The notes: a model not told the origin generated them from the sequence alone. A DNA stretch of 36,756 nucleotides from Bacteroidales bacterium (GCA_028698995.1 JAQVVM010000047.1:1-36756), one strand, 5' to 3'; numbered from the stretch's first letter, positions 8,474-16,845 are shown. Program-made: numbers and translations.

Positions 8474-8785
8474 ATGTCAACAGAAACTACAGGAGATAAA
8501 TTAAGGCACATTCGAGAAGAAAAGAAGCTTCCATTGCGGAAAGTTGCTGCATTGCTCGAAATTGATGTAGCTATTTTGAGCAAAATGGAGCGTGGCGAAC
8601 GGAGAATTACTAAAGAAGTCGTTCTAAAACTTGCCGGCATATACAATCACAACGCAGACGAACTTCTGGTTTCCTTCCTGAGCGATAAGATTTTGTATGA
8701 AATTCAAAATGAAGATTTGGGAATTGAAGCACTTAAAGTTGCGGAGGAGAGAGTAAAATATTTAAAAACTATGAAGAGAAAATGA
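8474..8785 (+). CDS. XRE-family HTH transcriptional regulator (controller-protein-like)
   Basis: The protein (103 residues from this start) has a Cro/C1-type helix-turn-helix: GDKLRHIREEKKLPLRKVAA forms the first helices, LEIDVAILSKMERGERRIT the recognition helix and turn, and VVLKLAGIYNHNADELL the closing helices. A 30-residue helical tail, rich in Glu and Lys, follows. Small proteins of this type act as controllers of restriction-modification genes. I chose ATG 8474 because related proteins that I recall begin MSTETTGDKL; an in-frame ATG at 8459 sits inside the operator and would add five residues. Its stop overlaps the next gene as ATGA (8782-8785), so the two are translationally coupled. 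It probably represses or tunes its own promoter and perhaps the methylase promoter. Confidence 0.88.
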   Translation: MSTETTGDKLRHIREEKKLPLRKVAALLEIDVAILSKMERGERRITKEVVLKLAGIYNHNADELLVSFLSDKILYEIQNEDLGIEALKVAEERVKYLKTMKRK

Positions 8786-8961
8786 CAATACAGGAATTAG
8801 AAAAAATGTGGTCAGCGTTTGCTGATATCCCAATCAATATAGATGATGAAATTGAATTAGATTTTTATTGTTGGAAAAAAGGTACAGATCGTTTTGAAAT
8901 TTGGCATTGGTTTGATGAGAAGCTGCCAAATGGTCTGGTTAAGGATTTTAATTTGGTTTAA
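8782..8961 (+). CDS. Small acidic protein of unknown function (59 aa)
   Basis: The 59-residue protein begins MTIQELEKMWSAFADIPINI and ends GLVKDFNLV. Its start overlaps the regulator stop by four bases, so it is likely co-translated with the controller. It is acidic and tryptophan-rich with a core EIWHWFDEKLPNGLV, which I recognise as a recurring pattern in small uncharacterised bacterial proteins; no known domain or catalytic motif is visible. No signal peptide or membrane segment is seen. A controller-linked antirestriction, immunity or partner role is possible but unsupported by sequence. Confidence 0.75.
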   Translation: MTIQELEKMWSAFADIPINIDDEIELDFYCWKKGTDRFEIWHWFDEKLPNGLVKDFNLV

Positions 8962-9097
8962 AAAGTCATGGCGTTACCTATCAATGTCTCGTAAGTTTAC
9001 AAAAGAGCCAGATTTTTGCCGACAGACTACCTAAATGGAGACTGAAAACACTGTTGAAATTTTGGTTGATTTTTTAAGAAACTTGCTAATAAAAATG

Positions 9098-9105
9098 TAC
9101 TTTTG
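9098..9105 (+). promoter_or_regulatory. -7 box of the methylase gene
   Basis: TACTTTTG matches TAnnTTTG and lies 27 bases upstream of the methylase ATG. No -33 TTG at consensus spacing is visible. Between this box and the gene lies an imperfect operator-like pair TTGATA ... TATGTCAA (about 9117-9139), which resembles the controller operator. Confidence 0.4.
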
Positions 9106-9132
9106 TTTTAGATATATTGATAAAATTATATT

Positions 9133-12042
9133 ATGTCAACGCAATTATTTGAACAACATATTATCGACTTAAATTTCTCTTTATTAGACGATAACAAGAA
9201 GAGTGGCGTGCTGTTGACAAATAATTTTGAATATTTGGATTCAAATTTGGCATCACCAGAGATACTTTTCGCACTGGAGACTGCTAAAAATAAATTTCAA
9301 GCTGATGCTGTCTATTTTAGACACTTCCAGGATGGCAGAGCTTACGTGCCTCAATTATATCTGTTTGATTATACTCACAAAAAAATTACTCATGAAGATA
9401 AGAACAATATACATATCCAAATGTGGAATGGCTATCAAGTTCCAGCCTATATAATAATTGAGCAATCGTCTGTAAGTATATTTGATTCGCGAAAAAAACC
9501 AAAAGAAGAAAAAAATAGTTATGCCGAAGAAATATTAACATGGTCGGGCGAGGCTATTAAAGACTTTAATGCAAAAGAATTTGACAGCGGAATATTTTGG
9601 GATGAGCAAAATGAGAAAAAGGATTTTCGTTTTGAGCAATCTGCAACTAAAGATTTGATTAGGGGGTTAAAAGAAGTTTTCAAAAGCTTTCTTGACGAAT
9701 CAGGATTGAATCGACACGTTGCCTTAAAGCTTTTAGTTCAAAGTCTTTTAATAAAATACCTTGAGGAAAGAGATATGAAAAGTGCCAGCGGTTATTTTGC
9801 AGGAACATATTTCAGGAAAAATTTCCAATGCTCTGATTTTTGCGAAACTATTCGGGAAGGCAAACTTCTTAATTTGCTTGACAAATTAGCAGAAGATTTT
9901 AACGGAAAAATATTCGAATGGGACAAAGAAAAAGAAGCTATAGAAAGAGAAGCCATTCAGCAATCAAAAGTCAAAACCCTAGCTCATTATTTGTACGGTA
10001 ATATCCAAAACAATCAGTTTGTAATCTGGCGATTATATTCCTTTACGCATCTGCCCGTTGAGGTTATTAGTTCGGTTTATGAAGAGTTATTGACGGATAG
10101 TAAAGATATTGTATATACCCCCGAAATGATTGTTAGCACTTTAGTGGATGAATGTATGCCATTAAAGATGCCCCAAAAAGATTTTAAAATAATTGATGTT
10201 AGCTGTGGTTCTGGAATTTTTCTTGTGAAAACCTACAAACGTATCGTTCAATGGTGGAGATATGAGGAGTGGAAGAAAACAGGAACACTCATTAAACCGT
10301 CATTATCAGTTTTAAAAGAGCTTTTATTACAAAGTATTCATGGTGTTGATATTGAACAGGATGCCATTCGTTTATCTGTATTTAGTTTGGCACTAGCTGT
10401 TTTAGATGAGGTTGATTTAGACCCACCAACATGGGAAAAATTAAAGTTTCCCGATTTAAGTAAAAATATAATTACTAAGGATTTCTTTGAATATATAATG
10501 AGCAAACCGAATGCGAATTTCGATTTGGTTATCGGCAATCCTCCTTTTAATTTACCCCCTGTAAATGGTAAAGAACCTAACAGAACAAAGTATTTTAAAG
10601 AATTTAAAGATAAAATAGGATACAAAAGTGAAATAAATATTCCTGATGAGAATCCTGCGTTTCATTTTCTTGTTCAATCTTTAAAGCTGCTAAAAGAAAA
10701 CGCTTTACTCTGTTTTATACAGCCATCTGGGCCGATTCTTTATCAAAAAGACCTGCGTTTTAAGCAAGATTTATTTTTTCAATATAATTTACTTCAAGTT
10801 ATTGACTTTACAAAGCTTTCAGATAAGCTTTGGGGCAGGAAAAATGTAGCTACAGCAGCGGTTTTTATTCAAAATTCGAAACCCGACAATAGGGATGTTT
10901 TGCATCTTGTTGCAAATCGTACCTTTTCAAATACGAATCGACTATTTTTAGAATTTGACCATTACGACTTTCATCTATTATCAAAAGACGCCCTTTTAAA
11001 TAACCCCCATGTTTGGAAGGCAAATTTGATGGGTGGTGGTAGATTAGGACAACTGATGGAAAGGCTTTCTAAAATTAGAACTTTATATGAGTTCTTAGAA
11101 GAAAAAATGATTCAAGGATGGGAAAAAGGAGAAGGCTTTATTGAAAACAAAAAAGGTAAAGAATTAGATTATATAACTGGACGAGAATTCCTTCCAACAA
11201 TTGGGTTTTCTGAAGATGGAATAAATTATTCCATGATTGAAAACTGTACAGTTGAAAAATTTCATAGAAGGACTAATCCTAACATTTTTAAAGGTCCTCA
11301 TTTACTAATTAGAAAAATTCTTCCACCCAGCAAATTAATTGTTGAATATGTTGAAAAAGACCTTGTTTTTAAAAGCGATATTTTAGCGATACATGCACCA
11401 ACTGAATCTGCAAAAGAACTAGAGAAATTAGAGAACTACATTAAGTCTAACAATCTATTATTACGTTTCTATATTCTAGCAACAAGCAGTAGGGTTAAAA
11501 TAATAAAAGCTACGTCCCTATATGATGAAGATATTCTAAATATTCCTTATCCTATAAACTTTAAGGATGTTAAGCTTTCAGAAGCGGAGGAGATCGTTTT
11601 AAATGACTCAATGACCTATTTTTTAAATTCTGGTTCAAAAAACATTCTTGAAATGAATATCTCTGAGAATGACATTTATGAATATTCAGTTATTTTCTGT
11701 AAAACGCTGAACAGCATTTATCAAAAAGAAAAATCATTTCAATTGTTTAAAATAATTGATGCTGGTAAGTATTATGCATTACATTTTGAATTCTCAGATG
11801 AAACAATAAATCCAGAACAAGAAAAAGTCTGCGATTTAGAGCAATACATTGAGGAAGCAATTCCAACACGAACGGAGAATCAGCAAAAAGCACATATACA
11901 AAGGATAATAAAGGCTTATGGAAAAGACTCTATCGTATTAGCCAAACCAAAACAACGTCGTTACTGGTTGCCGTCAATCGCATTAAGGGATGCCGATGAT
12001 ACTTTTGCGGACTACGTTAAAACCCGATACCACAATGCTTAA
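9133..12042 (+). CDS. N6-adenine DNA methyltransferase (Eco57I/type II-like) with C-terminal target recognition region
   Basis: The 969-residue protein has the SAM-binding motif I in IIDVSCGSGIFLV (Asp about residue 355) and the catalytic motif IV NPPF at residues 469-472, which defines N6-adenine methylases of the gamma-like order. An N-terminal domain of about 130 residues (with DAVYFRHFQDGRAYVPQLYL) precedes a helical segment. The region after about residue 620 contains GPHLLIRKILPPSKLIVEYV and ATSSRVKIIKATSLYDEDIL, typical of TaqI-like target-recognition domains. I see no PD-(D/E)xK motif inside the protein, unlike true type IIG enzymes; the nuclease appears to be the next gene, which starts within the last 8 bases (ATGCTTAA). 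Together they look like a restriction-modification pair. Recognition sequence is unknown. Confidence 0.9.
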   Translation: MSTQLFEQHIIDLNFSLLDDNKKSGVLLTNNFEYLDSNLASPEILFALETAKNKFQADAVYFRHFQDGRAYVPQLYLFDYTHKKITHEDKNNIHIQMWNGYQVPAYIIIEQSSVSIFDSRKKPKEEKNSYAEEILTWSGEAIKDFNAKEFDSGIFWDEQNEKKDFRFEQSATKDLIRGLKEVFKSFLDESGLNRHVALKLLVQSLLIKYLEERDMKSASGYFAGTYFRKNFQCSDFCETIREGKLLNLLDKLAEDFNGKIFEWDKEKEAIEREAIQQSKVKTLAHYLYGNIQNNQFVIWRLYSFTHLPVEVISSVYEELLTDSKDIVYTPEMIVSTLVDECMPLKMPQKDFKIIDVSCGSGIFLVKTYKRIVQWWRYEEWKKTGTLIKPSLSVLKELLLQSIHGVDIEQDAIRLSVFSLALAVLDEVDLDPPTWEKLKFPDLSKNIITKDFFEYIMSKPNANFDLVIGNPPFNLPPVNGKEPNRTKYFKEFKDKIGYKSEINIPDENPAFHFLVQSLKLLKENALLCFIQPSGPILYQKDLRFKQDLFFQYNLLQVIDFTKLSDKLWGRKNVATAAVFIQNSKPDNRDVLHLVANRTFSNTNRLFLEFDHYDFHLLSKDALLNNPHVWKANLMGGGRLGQLMERLSKIRTLYEFLEEKMIQGWEKGEGFIENKKGKELDYITGREFLPTIGFSEDGINYSMIENCTVEKFHRRTNPNIFKGPHLLIRKILPPSKLIVEYVEKDLVFKSDILAIHAPTESAKELEKLENYIKSNNLLLRFYILATSSRVKIIKATSLYDEDILNIPYPINFKDVKLSEAEEIVLNDSMTYFLNSGSKNILEMNISENDIYEYSVIFCKTLNSIYQKEKSFQLFKIIDAGKYYALHFEFSDETINPEQEKVCDLEQYIEEAIPTRTENQQKAHIQRIIKAYGKDSIVLAKPKQRRYWLPSIALRDADDTFADYVKTRYHNA

Positions 12043-12721
12043 AGATTCATTGCCAACATATCAAACGCCACGAGATAATGACCTTAGTGTAGCTCCAAAT
12101 TTTGAAGTGGATTTAGTGTTGTCATTTATTGATACGCATGTTCCGAATTTTTCTTCATATTACCTATCAACAAAGGATTCAGAAAAGGAAAATAGAATAA
12201 GTGATATTCTTGTTAACCATTTTGAATTATGTAAACATGAATCTGGTGGCTATTTTCCTTTTAGGTTTAGTAAAAATCCAACGCAAGCAGAATCGGATAA
12301 AGAAACAGATATTGGCGTATTTGTGATGACTCGAAATCAAACACCTCTCCCAATAATTGAATTTGAAGCAAAAAGATTTTCAGAATCATCAAATAATAAA
12401 GAGTACGTATGTGGGTTACGGGGAGGAATTGAACGTTTTAAAAGAGGGCACCATTCTTCACATCTTAAAGTTTGTGGCATGTTTGGATATATTCAAAGTC
12501 GTACTTCTCCTGATTGGATTGAAAAAATAAATAATTGGATTAAAGAATTGTCTGTTAGTAATGTTGACAACACAATAGATTGGACAGGAAGTGAAGAAAT
12601 GCTGACAAAAACAGATTCCTTCTCATTCGTTGATAAGCTGTATTCATTTCACACTAGAAAATCTACGGATGATAAGATTTTACTTTGGCACTACTTGATT
12701 GAATTGATAAGTAAGAATTGA
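12035..12721 (+). CDS. Putative PD-(D/E)xK restriction endonuclease
   Basis: The 228-residue protein contains TDIGVFVMTRNQTPLPIIEF followed by EAKRF: Asp92 then Glu111-x-Lys113, the spacing expected of a PD-(D/E)xK nuclease core. A preceding helix KENRISDILVNHF could supply the first conserved Glu. The chosen ATG at 12035 overlaps the methylase stop by 8 bases; an upstream in-frame ATG at 11990 would overlap by 53 bases and is less likely. The linkage suggests it cuts unmethylated DNA at sites protected by the methylase, or acts as an effector for the helicase protein downstream. Family assignment is by motif only; no close named enzyme is recognised. Confidence 0.75.
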   Translation: MLKDSLPTYQTPRDNDLSVAPNFEVDLVLSFIDTHVPNFSSYYLSTKDSEKENRISDILVNHFELCKHESGGYFPFRFSKNPTQAESDKETDIGVFVMTRNQTPLPIIEFEAKRFSESSNNKEYVCGLRGGIERFKRGHHSSHLKVCGMFGYIQSRTSPDWIEKINNWIKELSVSNVDNTIDWTGSEEMLTKTDSFSFVDKLYSFHTRKSTDDKILLWHYLIELISKN

Positions 12722-12871
12722 ATTCTGAGTGATGTGCCCGCACTTCGCAACCACACACATTGTCAAGTCGCTATGCTGCAAAAACAAAGGGTTGTAGCAA
12801 GAGATTATAGAAAATTGCAGATAGTATTTGGAAGAAACTTTCTGCAAGGAGATTAAATAGGAATAAATAAT
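12722..12871. other. Short intergenic region with repeat-like GC-richer stretch
   Basis: At 12737-12800 there is a GC-richer stretch (starting GCCCGCACTTCGCAACC, then ACACACATTGTCAAG) that resembles part of the left hairpin repeat at 8301-8330 (GACACACATTGCACA). It marks the boundary between the methylase-nuclease pair and the genes of the primase-helicase, which suggests that these two modules were joined separately. Confidence 0.4.
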
Positions 12872-13186
12872 ATGGACACAGACGATTTATCTATACCCAC
12901 TTATAATGGAATCATCATAGAAGCCGAAAAGTTTAATCACGATTTGACTTTGCAGTTTGGGGTATTAGCTTCTCAATGTAAAGAAGATGATGATTATTTG
13001 AACAAAGCAGAAGATTTGATTAAGGAATGGCTTATAAAGGATCATTTCGAGGATATCATTGATGATGTTTTCTATGGAGAATCTGTTAACGAAAAAGCGT
13101 TCAGAAAAATATTAGATATAATATTAGCTAATATAAGTGAAATTAGAAAAACACCAATGGATAAAAGGGAATTTGAAAACTGGTAA
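12872..13186 (+). CDS. Hypothetical acidic helical protein (104 aa)
   Basis: The protein is strongly acidic (many Asp and Glu), with no signal peptide or membrane segment. It reads as helices: IIIEAEKFNHDLTLQFGVLA, DDDYLNKAEDLIKEWLI, HFEDIIDDVFYG and KAFRKILDIILANISEI. I do not recognise a named domain. TAGGAATAAATA before the ATG gives a modest ribosome binding site. The primase-helicase gene begins 12 bases after its stop, so the two are probably one operon and this protein may be a small partner of the helicase. Confidence 0.7.
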   Translation: MDTDDLSIPTYNGIIIEAEKFNHDLTLQFGVLASQCKEDDDYLNKAEDLIKEWLIKDHFEDIIDDVFYGESVNEKAFRKILDIILANISEIRKTPMDKREFENW

Positions 13187-13198
13187 AAACAGTAAATA

Positions 13199-16158
13199 AT
13201 GGAACCATTCTCTGAAAACACGCAACACTTCCGCTCTCTTTTCAAAGGACGAGAAGACGTGTTTGCCATTCGTTGGGAAAAGGCTAACAAATCCGGTTAT
13301 ATGCCAGCAATGTTTTATGACCCGTATCGCTTAAGGGCTCATAAAATGAACGGCTGTACATTTCAGAACTTTTCCGAGAAATCGTATTTAAGGTTTGATG
13401 ATGAACAAATCCATAAACATTTGGATGGTTATCATCAAGTAGGTGTTTATCCGCTATTCAAGACAATACATCGTGGTTCTTAGCAGCTGATTTTGACAAG
13501 GCAAATTGGCAAAAGGAAGCTGTTACTTTTCTGAACGCTTGTAAAGAAAAGGAAATCCCAGCCTACTTGGAACGTTCCCGTTCGGGAAACGGTGGACACG
13601 TTTGGATATTTTTTGATAAACCCTATCCTGCTGTAAGAAGTCGTAAAATATTCATATACATTTTAGAGCAATCGGGTGCATTTTCAATGTTTGATAAAAG
13701 CTCAAGTTTTGACAGGTTATTTCCCAATCAGGATTTTCTATCGGGCAAAGGTTTTGGCAATTTGATAGCTTTGCCACTTTACAAGCCCACTTTTGAAAAA
13801 GGAAATAGTTGTTTTATTGACACAAAAACTTTTGAACCTATTAAAAATCAATGGGACTATCTAAGAAATATTCAAAAAGTTTCAACAGATTATTTAAACG
13901 AAATCTATTCAGGGTTATCATCAGACGCTCAAACACAAATTCCAAAAGATATAGGCGATAAGCTTTCTATAAGATTAAACAATAAAATAAGGTTAAGCAG
14001 AAATAGACTCCCTCCTTTACTTATCAATTTTCTTAAGGATGAGCTGAATTTTGCTAACTCTGAATTCTTCATCAAAAAGAAATCAGGCAGAAACACCTTT
14101 GAAACACCACGTTTTTTTAAAATGGTTGAAGAAACAGAGGGTGAAGTTATTATCCCCAGAGGGTTTATTGGTAAACTTTTAAGATTTTGCAAAGAAACCC
14201 AAATTAATTATGATTTTTTAGATGAAAGGAAACTAAAACCATTGTCAACTTTTGTTTTTAGTGCTACGCTTCGAAAACATCAGCACCAAGCAATAGAAGA
14301 CGTTAGCAAAAAGGATTTCGGAGTAATTGTTGCGCCACCAGGTGCAGGAAAAACAGTTGTCGGGATAAAAATTATTGCCGAGAAAAAACAGACTGCACTT
14401 ATTATTGTTCATCGAAAACAATTATTGGAGCAATGGACAGAGCGAATTGAAGCATTTTTGGGCATTCCTAAAAAAGATATTGGGGTAATCGGACAAGGAA
14501 AAGCAAAAATCGGCAAACAGATTACAGTGGCAACTATTCAAAGTTTGCCCAAACAAATTGATAATATTAAAAATCAACTCGGATTAATTATAGTTGATGA
14601 ATGTCATCACATTCCTGCTGAAACATTCAGAAATACTATAGAAGAATTACAAACTTTTTATCTATACGGATTAACCGCTACACCTTTCAGAAAGTACAAT
14701 GATGGGAAAATGATTTTCGCACATTTGGGTGAAATTATTGCCAACATTCAAACCACAGAAATTGAAAACTTTAAACAGGCTAAAATTATTATCAGAAATA
14801 CAGCATTAGAAGTACCATACAACTCCAAAACCGATAGTTTCGAAGCTTTATCAAAAATCTTGGTTCACGATACTGCCAGAAATAAACTGATTTTGGAAGA
14901 TGTAAAAACAGAATTGAATCAAGGTAAAAAAGCGGTTGTTATTACCGAAAGAAAAGAACATATTGATTCGCTGTATTTGTTTTTGAAACAGTCGTTTGAA
15001 GTCATCACCTTAAGCGGAGGAGATACAGAAATTTCCAAAAAGAACAAATGGAAATTTTTGCAAAATGGGAGCTTTCAAGTTTTAATAACCACAGGGCAAT
15101 ATTTTGGCGAAGGAACTGATTTGCAAAATATTAACTGTTTGTTTTTGGTCTATCCGTTTTCTTTTGAAGGTAAACTAGTTCAATATATTGGCAGGGTACA
15201 ACGCTCGGAAATCAACCCTGTCATTTACGATTATCGAGACTATAAAATTGATTATCTCAACAAACTTTTTTTCAGACGCAATGTTTATTACCGAAAAATT
15301 GAGAAGCAAGCAACTTTATTTGATGAACCAAGGGAGGAAAGCACAGTTTCAAATATCATTATTACTTTAGAAAAGAAAATTAAAATTCCAATTGATGAAA
15401 TGGAGTTCCACTACGGTAGTGTAGCATTCAATTATAAAGTGGTCGAATTGAATACAAAATTGCAATTTCATGTTGTAAACGGTGAAATTAGACCTGAATT
15501 TGAAGTCTTAAAATCATATTTTTCCAAAGAGTTGAAATCAAAGTTTTTAACAGTAGATGTATTTGTGGAATTTGAAAACGGGAAACCTGTGTCTCAATTA
15601 GCTTTATCAACTGATATTGAGCGTATTAATAAAGAGGTTATTGAGGGTGTTAAATTCCAGTTTTTAAATAAAACGTTGATGAAGCAATTCTCCTCCAAAA
15701 ATAAGAATGTACTGACTTCGGATGAATTACAAGGGCATGAAAAAATTTATCCTAATGCAGAAGACTTATTGAATGTGATTCTCAAGAATAAGCAATACAA
15801 ACATTCTCAGCATATTAAATATTTGGCAGAAAAACATGAAACCCAGATAATGAAAATCCGCTTCGTGTTAAATCCCTTTTCATTTGTTTTTCTACTTGCT
15901 GGGGAGAATAGTTATTTTATTGTTTTGGAAACATTGGACACAGAAGAAGCTACCTATATTTGGCAAACACAAAAAAATAGAATAGCTCTTATTGAAGAAG
16001 TTAAAAAAATTGACACCCAATTAAGCATTATTAGAGAAAAAGGAAGACAATCTTTTTTGGAAAACAGCCCTACAAACTTTACCCGTATTTTACACGATTA
16101 TTCTGATAACAATAAAGGATTTGTAATATGGAGAACGGTATTAAAAGAAATAATTTAA
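13199..16158 (+). pseudogene. AEP primase-SF2 helicase of TOTE conflict-system type, split by a one-base frameshift
   Basis: Two frames (13199-13483 and from 13462 to 16158) form one gene interrupted near 13460. The first frame encodes LFKGREDVFAIRWEK and HQVGVYPLFK, then runs into junk and TAG. The second frame continues as DNTSWFLAADFDKANWQ and SGNGGHVWIFF. Adding one A at 13460/13461 restores a 986-residue protein. The N-terminal third is an archaeo-eukaryotic primase domain with the metal-binding pair in ADFDK and the SGNGGHVW motif. The rest is an SF2 helicase with Walker A APPGAGKT (about residue 382 of the restored protein), DECH box near 467, TATPF near 493 and motif VI QYIGRVQRS. The long intact downstream frame argues for a very recent mutation or a sequencing error. 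An internal TTG start at 13567 could still give a helicase lacking the DxD motif. Confidence 0.85.
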
Positions 16159-16189
16159 TCCAACTTGCAATTGCAAGCACATTTAAAAA

Positions 16190-16290
16190 CCGCACCAGCC
16201 AATGCTTAATCCAAAGTTTTTAAAAGAGCTTGCAAAGCCATCACAAAGCTAGAAATTAGTTTTGCAATTACCGACACTTAAAAAATAAAA
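16190..16290. repeat. Hairpin-forming intergenic repeat, right copy
   Basis: CCGCACCAGCCAATGCTTAA followed by TCCAAAG, AAAAGAG and finally TGCAATTACCGACACTTAAA aligns with 8329-8394 with few changes, apart from an extra segment of about 30 bases at 16228-16258. Just upstream, CAATTGCAAG (16169-16178) can pair with TTGCAATT near 16262-16269, and AGCTTGCAAAG with AAAGCT gives a smaller stem. The copies bracket the methylase-to-helicase block. Confidence 0.55.
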
Positions 16291-16321
16291 AAACAGCAAA
16301 AAGAAATGAAACTGATAGCAA

Positions 16322-16392
16322 ACAGCATCAAAAATGGAAGTTTTGCACCCTGAATAAAAGTGAATTAAAACTGATTTAGGGTGAAATGCTGT
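16322..16392. repeat. Imperfect hairpin
   Basis: Outer arms ACAGCAT (16322-16328) and ATGCTGT (16386-16392) enclose inner arms CACCCTGAAT (16346-16355) and ATTTAGGGTG (16374-16383). The inner stem has one mismatch. No T-run follows, so it is a poor intrinsic terminator; it may be a repeat end. Confidence 0.4.
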
Positions 16393-16568
16393 CTGATATT
16401 GTTATTGCTGTTCGATTTCTAGTGGCTGCCTGAGAGTTTTGTGAACAAAAAAAATGACAAATGCGAATAAGTTTTTTTCAGTCCCATGCTGGCGTTTTTT
16501 ATAGTAAAGGCTGTCCGTAATTTGTTGACAAGGACATACCTGAATGAAAGTGCTGAGACGTGGCATCA

Positions 16569-16706
16569 GCCCATAACAAGCTGCGGGCTTCAGCGGCAGG
16601 AGCATCTTTCTTTGACATTTTTGGTGGTTAATTGGAAAATTCTATATCTTTGTGGGTAGGTTGGTGGGTAAAGTGCCGCCGAAAGCCAAAGCCTTGTCCG
16701 TTAGGC
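16569..16706. repeat. attC-like imperfect inverted repeat (138 bp)
   Basis: The left arm at 16569-16598 begins GCCCATAACAAG and ends GGGCTTCAGCGGCA. The right arm at 16674-16706 begins TGCCGCC and ends with GTTAGGC, which matches the GTTRRRY core of integron attC sites. The right arm read in reverse (GCCTAAC, ACAAGGCTTTGGCTTTC, GGCGGCA) pairs with the left arm with bulges. Total length of 138 bases is within the attC range. The left core is GCCCATAAC rather than GCCTAAC, so the match is imperfect; no integrase gene is in the window. Confidence 0.35.
16621..16652 (+). promoter_or_regulatory. Promoter inside the attC-like repeat
   Basis: TTG at 16621-16623 and TATCTTTG at 16645-16652 are separated by 21 bases, close to the Bacteroidota TTG-N17-23-TAnnTTTG pattern. 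It points towards the AAA/DUF4143 gene, about 210 bases downstream, but no gene starts soon after it. Confidence 0.4.
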
Positions 16707-16837
16707 ATCAATGTAATACGAACCGTCAGAGTAAAGACTTGCTCAAAATCGACAAAATAGATGAAACAAAAAAGGGAATACCGCTTATTTTTACAAAATA
16801 ATTAAATATAGATAGATTTAAATCAACTTATTATTAC

Positions 16838-16845
16838 TATTTTTG
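16838..16845 (+). promoter_or_regulatory. -7 box of the DUF4143 ATPase gene
   Basis: TATTTTTG matches TAnnTTTG and lies 17 bases before the ATG at 16863. No TTG is visible at the expected -33 distance. The short leader fits other genes in this window. Confidence 0.4.

Noticed and set aside
8250-8504. 84-residue plus-strand frame upstream of the regulator
   Set aside because: It runs through the hairpin repeat and the operator and overlaps the regulator gene in another frame.
9133-9530. N-terminal domain of the methylase as a fused nuclease (type IIG)
   Set aside because: No Asp...Glu-x-Lys arrangement is visible there, and a separate nuclease gene follows.
13455-13484. Programmed frameshifting at the primase-helicase break
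   Set aside because: The site TTCAAGACA has no slippery heptamer and no evident downstream stem; a deletion or sequencing error is simpler.
16402-16605. 67-residue minus-strand frame
   Set aside because: It has no recognisable domain, overlaps one arm of the attC-like repeat and lies in repeat-rich DNA; its composition gives no support for coding.
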